Positions 47,754 to 56,714 of a stretch of 64,000 bases of DNA are shown piece by piece. A model generated the notes under the pieces. It was not told the DNA's origin. It did no database searches and saw only the letters and a program-made list of their open reading frames with translations. The position numbers and the translations under genes are program-made. Source of the stretch: Alphaproteobacteria bacterium (GTDB taxonomy: Bacteria; Pseudomonadota; Alphaproteobacteria; JACAEB01); the NCBI GenBank assembly GCA_024236075.1, contig JACKLE010000004.1, positions 178,696 to 242,695 of the forward strand, in the 5' to 3' direction. The number at the start of each line of letters is the position of its first letter. The stretch's first letter is position 1.

Positions 47754-48454
47754 CGCCTCCCCGTGGCCCTCGGGCCGCGCCGCCCGGCGGGCGCGCGAAG
47801 AGGACGGAACTCAAGACCGGGCGCGGACGGACCGTTTCCTCCAAGCGCTGGCTCGAGCGGCAGCTCAACGATCCCTACGTCCAGGCGGCGCGCGCGCAGG
47901 GCTATCGCTCGCGCGCGGCCTACAAGCTCGTCGAGCTCGATGCCGAATTGAAGCTTTTGAGGCGCGGCGTGCGCATCGTCGATCTCGGCGCCGCCCCGGG
48001 CGGCTGGACGCAGGTTGCCGTCGAGCGCGGGGCGCAGGTGGTGGCCGTGGACATCCTCGTCATGGACCCCGTGCCCGGCGCGCGGGTGCTCACGCTCGAT
48101 TTCCTCGACGAAGGATCGCCCGCCGCCGTTCGCGAGGCTCTGGGGGGGCCGGTCGACATCGTCCTTTCCGACATGGCGGCGCCCGCGACGGGCCACCGCC
48201 AGACGGACCATCTGCGCATCGTGGCGCTCTGCGAGGCGGCCGCCGCGTTCGCCGTCGAGGTGCTCGCGCCGGGCGGCACGTTTCTGTGCAAGGTCCTTCA
48301 GGGCGGAACCGAAGCCTCGCTCCTCGCCGATCTCAAGCGGCGCTTCCGCGCGGTTCGCCACGTGAAGCCGGCCGCGAGCCGCAAGGACTCGGCCGAGGTC
48401 TATCTCGTCGCCACGGGCTTTCGCGAAGCTCCCCCGACCGCGTCCGATCGCTAG
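47750..48454 (+). CDS. rlmE: 23S rRNA 2'-O-methyltransferase RlmE (FtsJ)
   Basis: Methylates U2552 in the A-loop of 23S rRNA, helping subunit joining. The 234-aa protein has the catalytic tetrad Lys59 (AAYKL), Asp141 (LSDMAAP), Lys181 (FLCKVLQG) and Glu216 (SAEVYLV) and SAM motif VDLGAAPGGWTQV. The 30-residue basic head is normal in alphaproteobacteria. The start overlaps the ppx stop by 4 nt. Confidence 0.95.
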   Translation: MTPPRGPRAAPPGGRAKRTELKTGRGRTVSSKRWLERQLNDPYVQAARAQGYRSRAAYKLVELDAELKLLRRGVRIVDLGAAPGGWTQVAVERGAQVVAVDILVMDPVPGARVLTLDFLDEGSPAAVREALGGPVDIVLSDMAAPATGHRQTDHLRIVALCEAAAAFAVEVLAPGGTFLCKVLQGGTEASLLADLKRRFRAVRHVKPAASRKDSAEVYLVATGFREAPPTASDR

Positions 48455-48544
48455 CGGCAGCGCGCCCGCTCAAATTTCGGCCGATTTCGTGGCCTCGAAC
48501 CACGGGCGGACGAAAGCGCACGAGACGCTTGATCGCGCAAAAAG

Positions 48545-48565
48545 ATGTAATACAATATGACATCA
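48545..48565. promoter_or_regulatory. AT-rich inverted repeat upstream of the receptor gene
   Basis: GATGT and ACATC (arms 48545-48549 and 48561-48565) flank an AT-rich centre with AATACAATATG. It lies about 95-115 bp upstream of the TonB-dependent receptor start, where a promoter or repressor site is expected. The arms are short, so this is tentative. Confidence 0.3.
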
Positions 48566-48658
48566 AAAATGTTTGTCTAACAGTTTGGCTGGTCTAGTGG
48601 TGACCCAGGGGGGAATGAGCCGGGCACCGGAATGCCAGCCGCCAGAGGGGAGATCTCA

Positions 48659-50989
48659 ATGCTCAGGAAGCACCTGTTTTCATCGGCCTGCGCGGTTGCA
48701 GGAATTCTCGTCGCCACCGGCGCGCACGCGGCCAGCGACGAGATCATCGTCCAGGCCCGCAAGCGCTCGGAAACGCTCGACACGATCCCGGTGACGGGCA
48801 GCGCCGTCGGCACCCAGGCGATCCAGGACTTCGGCGGCTTCGTCGACAACTACAATCTCGCCGACTTCCTCACGGGCGTCTCGGTCGACCCCGCGGGCAA
48901 CCCCGAGTTCTTCGTGCGCGGTGCCGGCGTCGGGCGCATCCCGACCAGCGACTCGGCGACGACGCAGCTCCGGAACGGCGCCGAGACGTCGGGCGGCTTC
49001 AACGGCCGCGCCTTCTTCCCGATCGACCTCTTCGACATGCAGCAGATCGAAGTGTATCGGGGACCCCAGGGCGCCCTCTACGGCCGGAACGCGGTCGGCG
49101 GCGTCATCAATGTCGTGAATCAGCGCGCGAAATCCAGCTACGGATATTCGTTCCTCGTCGATCACGGCTTCCAGAACGAATCGACCCGGGTCGAGGGCGT
49201 CGTCAACCTCCCGCTCGGCGAGAAGCTCGCCATCCGTCTCGGCGGCATCGGTCAGGCCAGGGACGGCCAGATCGACAACGAATATCTCGACCGCAGCGCC
49301 GACTGGGACGACTACGGCGGCGGACGCGTTGCTCTGCGTGCGGAGTTCACGGACTGGCTGGAAGCCAATCTGATGGTCGACTATTTCGAGGAGCAGTTCG
49401 GGCTCGGCTATGACGAGCTCAACGGCTTCGTGCCGCCGCTCGCGATCGGCGCCGGAACGGTCGACCCCGACGGCAATCCCGTCTCCGGCACGACGAGCCG
49501 ATTCCCGCTCTCGGGCGAGATCGACAAGCAGGCCTACGACACGGCCTCGCGCGGCGAGGAGCACATCTTCAACGTCAACTTCCAGCTCGATGCGGATTTC
49601 GACTGGGCCAAGGGCTCCTCGATCACCAGCTTCCGCAAGCGGGACACCTGGCGCATTCAGGACAGCGAGGCGAGCTATATCGGCGGCTTCGGGACGACAG
49701 CGGGCTGCGTCACGGCAACCGGCGTCGTCAATATGCAGTGCGAGGCCGAGCGCTTCGGCGAGACCGAGATCTGGACTCAGGAGCTGCGCCTCGTATCGCC
49801 GGACACGGGCCCGCTTACCTGGCTCCTCGGCACCGACTATCGCCATCAGGATCTACCGTTCGCGATCTTCCAGCATGGCTTCACGCCCACTGTGACCATG
49901 CTGCAAAACTATATCCTGATGACCAACACGACGACCGATCAGGCGGGCTTTTTCGGCAACCTCACCTACAATGTCTTCGACGATTTCAACGTGTCCGGAT
50001 CGTTGCGCTACAGCGTGGAGCGCAAGCACTACTCGCAAATACGTGTCGCGAACCAAGCCGTGAATGCGGCGCTGGCCATGAACCTCGTGCCGATCGACGA
50101 GACCAACTGGTACCACTTCCTCAACCCGTCGCTCTCGCTCTCCTACAAGTTCCCCGACCGCACGCTCGTCTACGCCTCCTGGGCGCAGGCGAACCGCTCG
50201 GGCGGCTTCAACACGGACGACCCGACGCTGATCGAGCAGAACACGGGACAGGACGTGTGCCCGACCGAAGACTGCCTGCGCTTCGACCAGGAGAGCGCGA
50301 ACACCTACGAGATCGGTCTCAAGGGCCGCGTCTTCGAGGACCACAGCTACGCCATCGCCGCCTACTACACGGAGTACGACGACATCCTCGTCAACGCTTC
50401 GGTGCCGGCGATGGTCGCGGGCTATGCGGTGCCCTTCGTCGACAACCTCGGTGACAAGGCGCACATCCACGGCGTCGAGACCGAGATCAACGGCCGCTTC
50501 CGCGATGCGTTCGGTCAGGGCGGCCGTCTCAGCTACTCGGTCGGCGCGACCTTCCAGGAAGGGGCGATCGACAAGGTCAAGGCCGGCGTCACCACGATCT
50601 CCGACGGCGTCTCGCTCTCGCGCGTGCCGAAGTGGATCATCAACGGCAATCTCAGCTATCGCCAGCCGTTCCCGTTCCTCGAAAACACCGGGCTCGGACT
50701 GTTCGTCAGCTCGAACTTCCGCTGGGAAACGGGCGGGCTCATCAGCCAGATCAATCCCGCGATCCCGCGCCGCGACACCATTCAGCGTCTGAACGCGAAA
50801 GCCGGCGTCGAAGGCGACTTCGAGGGCCAGCGCTGGCAGCTCGTCGGCTACATGGACAACGTCCTCGACCTCGAATACCAGACCGACCGCAATTCGCACT
50901 CGCCCAACTTCGACTATGCGACCAACAATCCGGTCGTGGTCGGCCTGCGCCTCACCGTCTACGGCGGCGGGGAGAGGGGCGGAGAGTAA
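48659..50989 (+). CDS. TonB-dependent outer membrane receptor
   Basis: A 776-aa outer membrane transporter. The N-terminus has a signal peptide (FSSACAVAGILVATGAHA, ending at residue 25), a TonB-box-like DEIIVQARKRSETL segment, the plug domain (IEVYRGPQGALYGRNAVGGVINV) and then a beta-barrel with alternating aromatic strands and the TonB-receptor C-terminus LRLTVYGGG. The IEVYRGPQGALYGRNAVGG pattern is typical of OMR receptors in oligotrophic alphaproteobacteria. The substrate (iron complex, sugar, vitamin) cannot be inferred, and no TonB, ExbB or transporter genes are adjacent. ATG 48659 follows GGGGAGATC. Confidence 0.88.
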   Translation: MLRKHLFSSACAVAGILVATGAHAASDEIIVQARKRSETLDTIPVTGSAVGTQAIQDFGGFVDNYNLADFLTGVSVDPAGNPEFFVRGAGVGRIPTSDSATTQLRNGAETSGGFNGRAFFPIDLFDMQQIEVYRGPQGALYGRNAVGGVINVVNQRAKSSYGYSFLVDHGFQNESTRVEGVVNLPLGEKLAIRLGGIGQARDGQIDNEYLDRSADWDDYGGGRVALRAEFTDWLEANLMVDYFEEQFGLGYDELNGFVPPLAIGAGTVDPDGNPVSGTTSRFPLSGEIDKQAYDTASRGEEHIFNVNFQLDADFDWAKGSSITSFRKRDTWRIQDSEASYIGGFGTTAGCVTATGVVNMQCEAERFGETEIWTQELRLVSPDTGPLTWLLGTDYRHQDLPFAIFQHGFTPTVTMLQNYILMTNTTTDQAGFFGNLTYNVFDDFNVSGSLRYSVERKHYSQIRVANQAVNAALAMNLVPIDETNWYHFLNPSLSLSYKFPDRTLVYASWAQANRSGGFNTDDPTLIEQNTGQDVCPTEDCLRFDQESANTYEIGLKGRVFEDHSYAIAAYYTEYDDILVNASVPAMVAGYAVPFVDNLGDKAHIHGVETEINGRFRDAFGQGGRLSYSVGATFQEGAIDKVKAGVTTISDGVSLSRVPKWIINGNLSYRQPFPFLENTGLGLFVSSNFRWETGGLISQINPAIPRRDTIQRLNAKAGVEGDFEGQRWQLVGYMDNVLDLEYQTDRNSHSPNFDYATNNPVVVGLRLTVYGGGERGGE

Positions 50990-51036
50990 TTCGGCGCCGC
51001 GCACGGCGTGGGCCTCCCCCCACGTCGGCCGAATGG

Positions 51037-51061
51037 ACGGGCGGGACGCAGTCCCGCCCGT
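51037..51061 (+). terminator. Probable terminator after the receptor gene
   Basis: ACGGGCGGGAC and GTCCCGCCCGT form a perfect 11-bp stem around a 3-nt loop, about 50 bp after the stop. The downstream sequence is TGTCCGTTTG, only weakly T-rich, so termination is likely but not certain. Confidence 0.6.
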
Positions 51062-51132
51062 TGTCCGTTTGGGCCCGGCGCCTTTCCTTTTCGCAGACTC
51101 AATGCTATCTCCCTCCATCTTTGGAGGTCCCG

Positions 51133-52611
51133 GTGCAGATTCGCGAAGCGCTTACCTTCGACGACGTCCTCCTGAAGCCGGCCGCGTCAGATGTCCTGCC
51201 CACCGAGGTGGATACCCGAACGCACCTCACCCGCCGCATCGAGCTCGGCATTCCCCTCGTCTCGGCCGCCATGGACACGGTGACCGAGTCCTCGCTCGCC
51301 ATCGCCATGGCCCAGGCGGGCGGCCTCGGCGTTCTCCATCGCAACATGACGCCCGAGGCCCAGGCCGCCGAGGTCCGGCGCGTGAAGAAGTTCGAAAGCG
51401 GCATGGTCGTCAATCCGGTGACCATCGGGCCCGAAAAGACGCTCGCCGACGCCTACGCGCTCATGGAGCGCCACCGCATTTCGGGCATTCCCGTCGTCGA
51501 GGGTCCGCTGGACGCGCAGGGCCGTGGCCGCCTCGTCGGCATCCTCACCAATCGCGACGTGCGCTTCGCCTCCGACCCCATGACGCGGGTCGCCGACCTG
51601 ATGACGCGCGACAACCTCGTGACGGTGCGCGAGACCATCGCCAACGAGGAGGCCAAGCGCCTTCTCCACCAGCACCGCATCGAGAAGCTGCTCGTCGTCG
51701 ACGAGGCCTATCGCTGCATCGGCCTCATCACGGTGAAGGACATCGAGAAGGCCGAGGCTCATCCCAACGCCTGCAAGGACGAACACGGACGGTTGCGCGT
51801 CGCGGCAGCGACGACGGTCGGAAACGACGGCTTCGAGCGCGGCCTCGCGCTCATCGAGGCGGGCGCCGACCTTCTCGTCGTCGACACCGCGCACGGCCAT
51901 TCGAGCAGGGTCATCGAGGCCGTGAAGCGGCTGAAGCGCGAGTCGAACGCGGCCGACATCGTCGCGGGAAACGTGGCGACCGCCGACGGCGCGCGCGCGC
52001 TGATCGATGCGGGCGCCGACGCGATCAAGGTCGGGATCGGCCCGGGCTCCATCTGCACCACGCGCATCGTCGCGGGCGTGGGCGTGCCTCAGCTCACCGC
52101 CATCCTCGAGACGGCGGCCGTCGCGCGCAAGGCGCGCGTGCCCGTCATCGGCGATGGCGGCATCAAGTTCTCCGGCGACCTCGTGAAGGCTATCGCGGCG
52201 GGCGCGCACGTCGCGATGATCGGCTCGCTCCTCGCGGGCACCGAGGAGAGTCCGGGCGAGGTCTTCCTCTACCAGGGCCGCTCCTACAAGGCCTATCGCG
52301 GCATGGGCTCGCTCGGCGCCATGGCGCGCGGCTCGGCGGACCGCTATTTCCAGCAGGACGTGAAGGATACGCTCAAGCTGGTGCCCGAAGGCATAGAGGG
52401 GCGCGTGGCCTACAAGGGACCGGTCTCTGCCGTCGTGCATCAGCTCGTGGGAGGTCTCAGGGCCGCCATGGGCTACACGGGCTGTCGCACCGTGGCAGAG
52501 CTTCACGAGAAGGCCGAGTTCGTGCGCATCTCGGCCGCTGGCCTGCGCGAGAGCCATGTCCACGACGTGGCGATCACGCGCGAGGCGCCGAACTATCCCT
52601 CCGAGAGCTGA
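51133..52611 (+). CDS. guaB: IMP dehydrogenase GuaB
   Basis: Converts IMP to XMP, the committed step to GMP. The 492-aa protein has the barrel start LTFDDVLLKPA, two CBS domains (about residues 95-215), the active-site Cys308 in GPGSICTTRIV, and the flap motif GMGSLGAM with DRYFQ following. The GTG at 51133 sits after TGGAGG. An upstream ATG is out of frame. rsmB-like follows by 18 bp. Confidence 0.95.
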   Translation: MQIREALTFDDVLLKPAASDVLPTEVDTRTHLTRRIELGIPLVSAAMDTVTESSLAIAMAQAGGLGVLHRNMTPEAQAAEVRRVKKFESGMVVNPVTIGPEKTLADAYALMERHRISGIPVVEGPLDAQGRGRLVGILTNRDVRFASDPMTRVADLMTRDNLVTVRETIANEEAKRLLHQHRIEKLLVVDEAYRCIGLITVKDIEKAEAHPNACKDEHGRLRVAAATTVGNDGFERGLALIEAGADLLVVDTAHGHSSRVIEAVKRLKRESNAADIVAGNVATADGARALIDAGADAIKVGIGPGSICTTRIVAGVGVPQLTAILETAAVARKARVPVIGDGGIKFSGDLVKAIAAGAHVAMIGSLLAGTEESPGEVFLYQGRSYKAYRGMGSLGAMARGSADRYFQQDVKDTLKLVPEGIEGRVAYKGPVSAVVHQLVGGLRAAMGYTGCRTVAELHEKAEFVRISAAGLRESHVHDVAITREAPNYPSES

Positions 52612-52629
52612 TTACCGGACGTACCCAAG

Positions 52630-53943
52630 ATGCATGACGCCGCCCGGATCGCCGCGGCGATCGCGCTTCTCGACGAGATCTTCTCCACGCGCCGGCCGGC
52701 GGACACGGTCGCGAGCGCCTTCTTCCGTACCCGGCGCTTCATCGGCTCGAAGGATCGCGGCGCCGTCGCCGAGCGCGTCTATGGCGTCCTGCGGGCCCGC
52801 GCGCGCCTGACCTGGCACCTGCGCCGGCGCACCTTCGAGCCGACGGCCCGCGCGCTCGTCCTCGCCCATGCGGCGCTCGTCCTCGGGGAGCGCGCCGATG
52901 CGCTCGAGCGCCGCTTTTCCCAAGGCCCGCACGGTCCCGGACCGCTTAAGGAGGGCGAACGGCGCCTTCTTGCCGCGCTGGACGGGCGGAGGCTCGACGA
53001 CGACACCATGCCCGAGGCCGTGCGCCTCGAGGTGCCGGACTGGGCGGAAGGACCCTTGCGCGCGGCGCTCGGCGAGCGCTTCGCCGAGGAATGTGCCGCC
53101 CTGCGCGAAGCGGCACCCGTCGATCTGCGAGCGAATGTGCTGAAGGCCGGCCGCGAGGAGGCGATCGCGGCCCTCGCCGCCGAGGGCCTCGCGGCCGAGC
53201 CGACGCCCTATTCGCCTTGGGGCATGCGCCTTGCGGCACGGGCCAATCTCGCTGCGACGACGACATTCAAGGACGGGCTCGTCGAGGTGCAGGACGAGGG
53301 CTCGCAGCTCGCCGCCCTGATGGTCGGCGCGCGGCCGGGCCAGCGCGTCGTCGATTTTTGCGCGGGCGCCGGCGGCAAGACCCTCGCGCTCGCCGCGACG
53401 ATGGAGAACCGCGGCGCCATCGTCGCGTGCGATGTGCTCGCGGGGAGGCTGACGCGCGCCAAGCTGCGCTTCCGCCGCGCGGGGGCGCACAACATCACGA
53501 CGCGGGCCTTCTCCTCGGCGCGCGACCCCTACGTGAAGCGTCATGCGAGGAGCTTCGACCGCGTGCTCGTCGACGCGCCCTGCTCAGGAACGGGAACGTG
53601 GCGGCGCAACCCCGATGCGCGCTGGAACGCGCTTGCGCCGGACCTGCGGGAGCTCACCGCGCTGCAGTCGGAGATCCTCGAGAGCGCCGCGCGCCTTGTG
53701 AAGCCGGGCGGGCGCCTCGTCTATGTGACGTGCTCGCTATTGAAGGAGGAGAACGAGGCCCGCATCGCGGCCTTCCTGGCGGCCGCGCCGGACTTCAGGG
53801 CGGTGCCGGCCTCCGAGGCCTGGGCCGCATCCGCTGGCGGCGCGTTTCCCGGCGACGATCCGTATCTGCGCCTTTCGCCCGCCCGTCACGGCACGGACGG
53901 CTTCTTCGTCGCGGTGATGGAGAGAGAGGCGGCGGCGTCCTGA
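52630..53943 (+). CDS. RsmB/NOP-type rRNA cytosine-C5 methyltransferase
   Basis: A 437-aa RNA m5C methyltransferase related to RsmB, which targets 16S rRNA. The N-terminal part is an NusB/RsmB-like helical domain. The catalytic domain has DFCAGAGGKTLALAA for SAM, the motif IV Cys318 in DAPCSGTGTWRRNPD and the nucleophile-type Cys368 in VTCSLLKEEN. Whether the target is C967 or another site cannot be told. It lies 18 bp after guaB, a usual pairing. Confidence 0.87.
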   Translation: MHDAARIAAAIALLDEIFSTRRPADTVASAFFRTRRFIGSKDRGAVAERVYGVLRARARLTWHLRRRTFEPTARALVLAHAALVLGERADALERRFSQGPHGPGPLKEGERRLLAALDGRRLDDDTMPEAVRLEVPDWAEGPLRAALGERFAEECAALREAAPVDLRANVLKAGREEAIAALAAEGLAAEPTPYSPWGMRLAARANLAATTTFKDGLVEVQDEGSQLAALMVGARPGQRVVDFCAGAGGKTLALAATMENRGAIVACDVLAGRLTRAKLRFRRAGAHNITTRAFSSARDPYVKRHARSFDRVLVDAPCSGTGTWRRNPDARWNALAPDLRELTALQSEILESAARLVKPGGRLVYVTCSLLKEENEARIAAFLAAAPDFRAVPASEAWAASAGGAFPGDDPYLRLSPARHGTDGFFVAVMEREAAAS

Positions 53944-53950
53944 GGCGAGA

Positions 53951-54856
53951 TCAGCCCGCCTTCGGCGCCTTTGCCTCGGCGTTGGCCTTGGGCTTCGGCG
54001 GACGGCGGCGGATGAGGCCCTCCTGCGCGACGGAGGCAACCAGCACGCCCTCCCGCGTAAAAACCTGCCCGCGCGTAAAGCCGCGGGCGCCGGAGGCGGA
54101 AGGGCTCTCCTGCACGTAGAGCAGCCAGTCGTCCATGCGGAAGGGGCGGTGGAACCAGAGCGCGTGGTCGAGGCTCGCGGTCTGCATGTTCGGCGTGCGG
54201 AACGAGACGCCGTGGGGGCGCATCGAGGTGTCGAGGAGCGACAGATCCGAGGCGTAGGCGAGGAGGGCGCGATTGAGCGCGGGGTCCTCGCCGACCTCGC
54301 CGGTCATGCGCAGCCACACATCGCCGCGCGGCGCCATCTTCTCGCGCCGCCAGAAGTCGCGCGGGGCGACGGGCCGGATTTCGATCGCGTTCTTGCGCTT
54401 GAGCAACGCTGCGACCTCCTCGGGGAGCTTGTCGCCCATGGCGCCGACAAGCTCGGCCTCGCTCGGCAATTCGTCCGGGGAGGGAACGTTCGCGATCTCG
54501 TCCTGATGGGAGAAGCCCTCCTCCACCACCTGGAAGGAGGCAGACATGGAGAAGATCGCTTCCCCGTGCTGGATGGCGACCACGCGGCGCGTAGTGAAGC
54601 TCGCGCCGTCGCGGATGCGCTCGACCTCGTAGAGGATGGGAATCTTCGGGTCGCCGGGCCGGATGAAGTAGCCGTGAAGCGAATGGGCCGGACGGTCCGC
54701 CTCGACGGTGCGCGTCGCGGCGACGAGGGCCTGCGCGATGACCTGCCCGCCGAAGACGCGGGGCCAGCGGTCCTCGGGCGAGCGGCCGCGAAAGATGTTG
54801 ACCTCGATGGGCTCGAGGTCGAGAAGCTCGACGAGAACTGCCAGCGGCTCGGTCAT
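53951..54856 (-). CDS. tesB: Acyl-CoA thioesterase II (TesB)
   Basis: A 301-aa double-hotdog thioesterase that hydrolyses medium and long acyl-CoAs. Signatures: RVFGGQVIAQALVAA in the first hotdog, and LLAYASDLSLLD with the Asp and SLDHALWFHRPF in the second, with Gln in VASVAQEGLIR as the third member of the Asp-Thr/Ser-Gln triad. The C-terminal tail is Lys/Pro/Ala-rich. ATG 54856 starts MTEPLAVLVELLDLEPIE, the family start. It is convergent with rsmB-like, 7 bp apart. Confidence 0.92.
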   Translation of the reverse strand: MTEPLAVLVELLDLEPIEVNIFRGRSPEDRWPRVFGGQVIAQALVAATRTVEADRPAHSLHGYFIRPGDPKIPILYEVERIRDGASFTTRRVVAIQHGEAIFSMSASFQVVEEGFSHQDEIANVPSPDELPSEAELVGAMGDKLPEEVAALLKRKNAIEIRPVAPRDFWRREKMAPRGDVWLRMTGEVGEDPALNRALLAYASDLSLLDTSMRPHGVSFRTPNMQTASLDHALWFHRPFRMDDWLLYVQESPSASGARGFTRGQVFTREGVLVASVAQEGLIRRRPPKPKANAEAKAPKAG

Positions 54857-54867
54857 CCTCGCCTCGC

Positions 54868-55140
54868 TCACTTCATGCCGAGGGCCTCGAGATAGAGATC
54901 GAGCACGGCCTCGGTCTCCTCGCGCTCGGCCGATTCCATGCGCCGGATCTTGATCACCTGGCGCATGATCTTCGCATCGAAGCCGTTGGCCTTGGCCTCG
55001 GCGAAGACCTCCTTGATGTCGCCGGCAAGCGCCCGCTTCTCCTCCTCGAGGCGCTCGATGCGCTCGATGAGCGAGCGAAGCTGCCCGGCCGAGACGGCCG
55101 CAGGACCTTCCGACGATTTTCGCGCGCGGGCTTCCGACAT
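54868..55140 (-). CDS. DUF2312 (UPF0335) family protein
   Basis: A 90-aa helical protein with the family core AGQLRSLIERIERLEEEKRALAGDIKEVFAEAKANGFDAKIMRQVIKIRR. It is probably a coiled-coil dimer of unknown function, common in alphaproteobacteria. It lies 11 bp upstream of tesB on the same strand. Confidence 0.9.
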   Translation of the reverse strand: MSEARARKSSEGPAAVSAGQLRSLIERIERLEEEKRALAGDIKEVFAEAKANGFDAKIMRQVIKIRRMESAEREETEAVLDLYLEALGMK

Positions 55141-55224
55141 GGGAACTCCTTCCGGACAGGGAGGGCGCGGAGCCTAGCGAGGCCCTCGGAGGCCCGCAAG
55201 GCGTCATTCACAGATGAAAGCGGG

Positions 55225-55533
55225 TCAGTGCGAGTGCGGCTTGTGCGCCTTCAGGGCCGCGGCCTCTTCGGGCGTCGGCTCGCGCGAATGGCGCGCCTTC
55301 CACTCCTCGTAGGGCATGCCGTAGAGGCGTTCGCGGGCCTCGTCCTTCGAGATGTCGAGGCCCGCCTCCGTCGCGGCCGCGCGGAACCAGTCCGCAAGGC
55401 AGTTGCGGCAGAAGCCGGCATGCGTCATCAGCGTGATGTTCTGCACGTCCGAGCGTTCGCGCAGATGCCGCACGAGGCGGCGGAAAGCCGCGGCCTCGAG
55501 CTTTTCGGCCGTTGTCGGATCGATCTCTGTCAT
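55225..55533 (-). CDS. DUF1244 family protein
   Basis: A 102-aa protein with the DUF1244 pattern AAAFRRLVRHLRERSDVQNI, AGFCRNCLADWF and ARERLYGMPYEEWKAR. The CRNC pair may bind a metal. The C-terminus ends His-rich (HKPHSH). Function unknown; the family is widespread in alpha- and gammaproteobacteria. Confidence 0.88.
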   Translation of the reverse strand: MTEIDPTTAEKLEAAAFRRLVRHLRERSDVQNITLMTHAGFCRNCLADWFRAAATEAGLDISKDEARERLYGMPYEEWKARHSREPTPEEAAALKAHKPHSH

Positions 55534-55634
55534 GTCGCGTTCCCGAATTTCGAGCCGCCTATGCCGTCGGCCGGCGGCGCGCTAGGATGGCCGCAATGGC
55601 TGCGAAAGCCTGGCGTTCGAGGGAGGATAGCACG

Positions 55635-55895
55635 ATGAAGACCTTGCGCCTTGGACTCGCGACGATCCTGGCCGGCGCCCTGACCTTCGGCGCGGTGCCT
55701 GCCTTCGCCATGCATTGCCCGATGGACATGAAGCAGATCGACGAGGCGCTCGCCAAGGGAACGAGCCTGTCGGAGACGGATCTCGAAAAGGTCAAGGCCC
55801 TGCGCGCCGAAGGCGAGAAGCTCCACAAGGAAGGCAAGCACGCCGACAGCGTGAAGGCCCTCGGCGAAGCCAAGGCGATGCTCGGCCTCGAATAG
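55635..55895 (+). CDS. Small exported protein
   Basis: An 86-aa protein with a signal peptide (LATILAGALTFGAVPAFA, ending about residue 25) followed by a 60-residue helical domain rich in Lys, Glu and Ala (EKVKALRAEGEKLHKEGKH). HCPMDMKQID right after the cleavage site is conserved in related small proteins. Preceded by GGGAGGATAG. Function unknown; the mature domain resembles short helical hairpins. Confidence 0.7.
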   Translation: MKTLRLGLATILAGALTFGAVPAFAMHCPMDMKQIDEALAKGTSLSETDLEKVKALRAEGEKLHKEGKHADSVKALGEAKAMLGLE

Positions 55896-55898
55896 GCC

Positions 55899-56630
55899 TC
55901 AGACCTCGACCGGCCGTGCCCACGCCTTGAGCGCGGCGATGCGGCGCGCGCGCACCGCCGGCTCGCGGATGTTCTCGTCGATGAAGGCGGGAAGCGTGGC
56001 CTCGACGCCGAGACGCGTTCGCGCCTGCTCCTGCGCCTCCGCGTGGCGCGTCGCCGCGAAGGGTCCGGACTGCGGCACCGCGTCGAGCGCGATCGGCTCG
56101 CCCTCGGGTGCGAAGGCGCCGGCGAGCGAGGCATAGGTGTGAACGCTCTCCGGCCGCAGCCCGGCCTCGAGCGTCAGCGCGACCTTCGGCAATGGCGTGA
56201 AGACATATTCGACGCCGAGCGCCTCGGTCGCGTGCATGCGCTCGAGCTGCTCCGCATCGAGGAAATTGACGAATATGTCCGCCCAGGCGCCTTCGGCGCG
56301 CGTCAGCGTCGCCGGCATGGCGCCGTAAGCCGTGAACTTCGCCGAATGGACGATGGCGAAGCCCTCGAGGCGTCCGCGCACGGTCGGAACGATGCCCGGC
56401 CTCCCGCCATATTTGCGCGCGATGTGCTGTGGCGAGGCATTCGAGCCATAGGCGATGACGGCTGTCCTGGCCGGCTCCGCCGCGGCGCGCGCGGCCGCCG
56501 CGTCGAAGGGGCGCGCCTTGCCGTCGACGAGCGCCCAGGAGGCCGATGGCGGCGCGAAGGGATAGGCGAGGGCGAAGGCGACGCGCTCGGCCGCGTCCAT
56601 GCCCTTGAGATAGGGGTGAAGCTCGCTCAT
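55899..56630 (-). CDS. Gamma-glutamylcyclotransferase-like protein
   Basis: A 243-aa protein with IAYGSNASPQHIARKYG (YGSN at 61-64), the phosphate-loop-like signature of the GGCT/AIG2 fold, followed by VRGRLEGFAIVHSAKFTAYGAMPATL as in that superfamily. A Glu that usually acts as the catalytic base is not obvious to me. Its start faces pepF across 84 bp, and it is convergent with the small exported protein, 3 bp apart. Confidence 0.6.
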   Translation of the reverse strand: MSELHPYLKGMDAAERVAFALAYPFAPPSASWALVDGKARPFDAAAARAAAEPARTAVIAYGSNASPQHIARKYGGRPGIVPTVRGRLEGFAIVHSAKFTAYGAMPATLTRAEGAWADIFVNFLDAEQLERMHATEALGVEYVFTPLPKVALTLEAGLRPESVHTYASLAGAFAPEGEPIALDAVPQSGPFAATRHAEAQEQARTRLGVEATLPAFIDENIREPAVRARRIAALKAWARPVEV

Positions 56631-56714
56631 GGTCGGCCTCTACCTAGCCGACCCGCCGAGCCGCCGCCATATCCGTCCCCAGCGTTTGCCGCACCCCCTG
56701 TCGAATGAGGTCCC

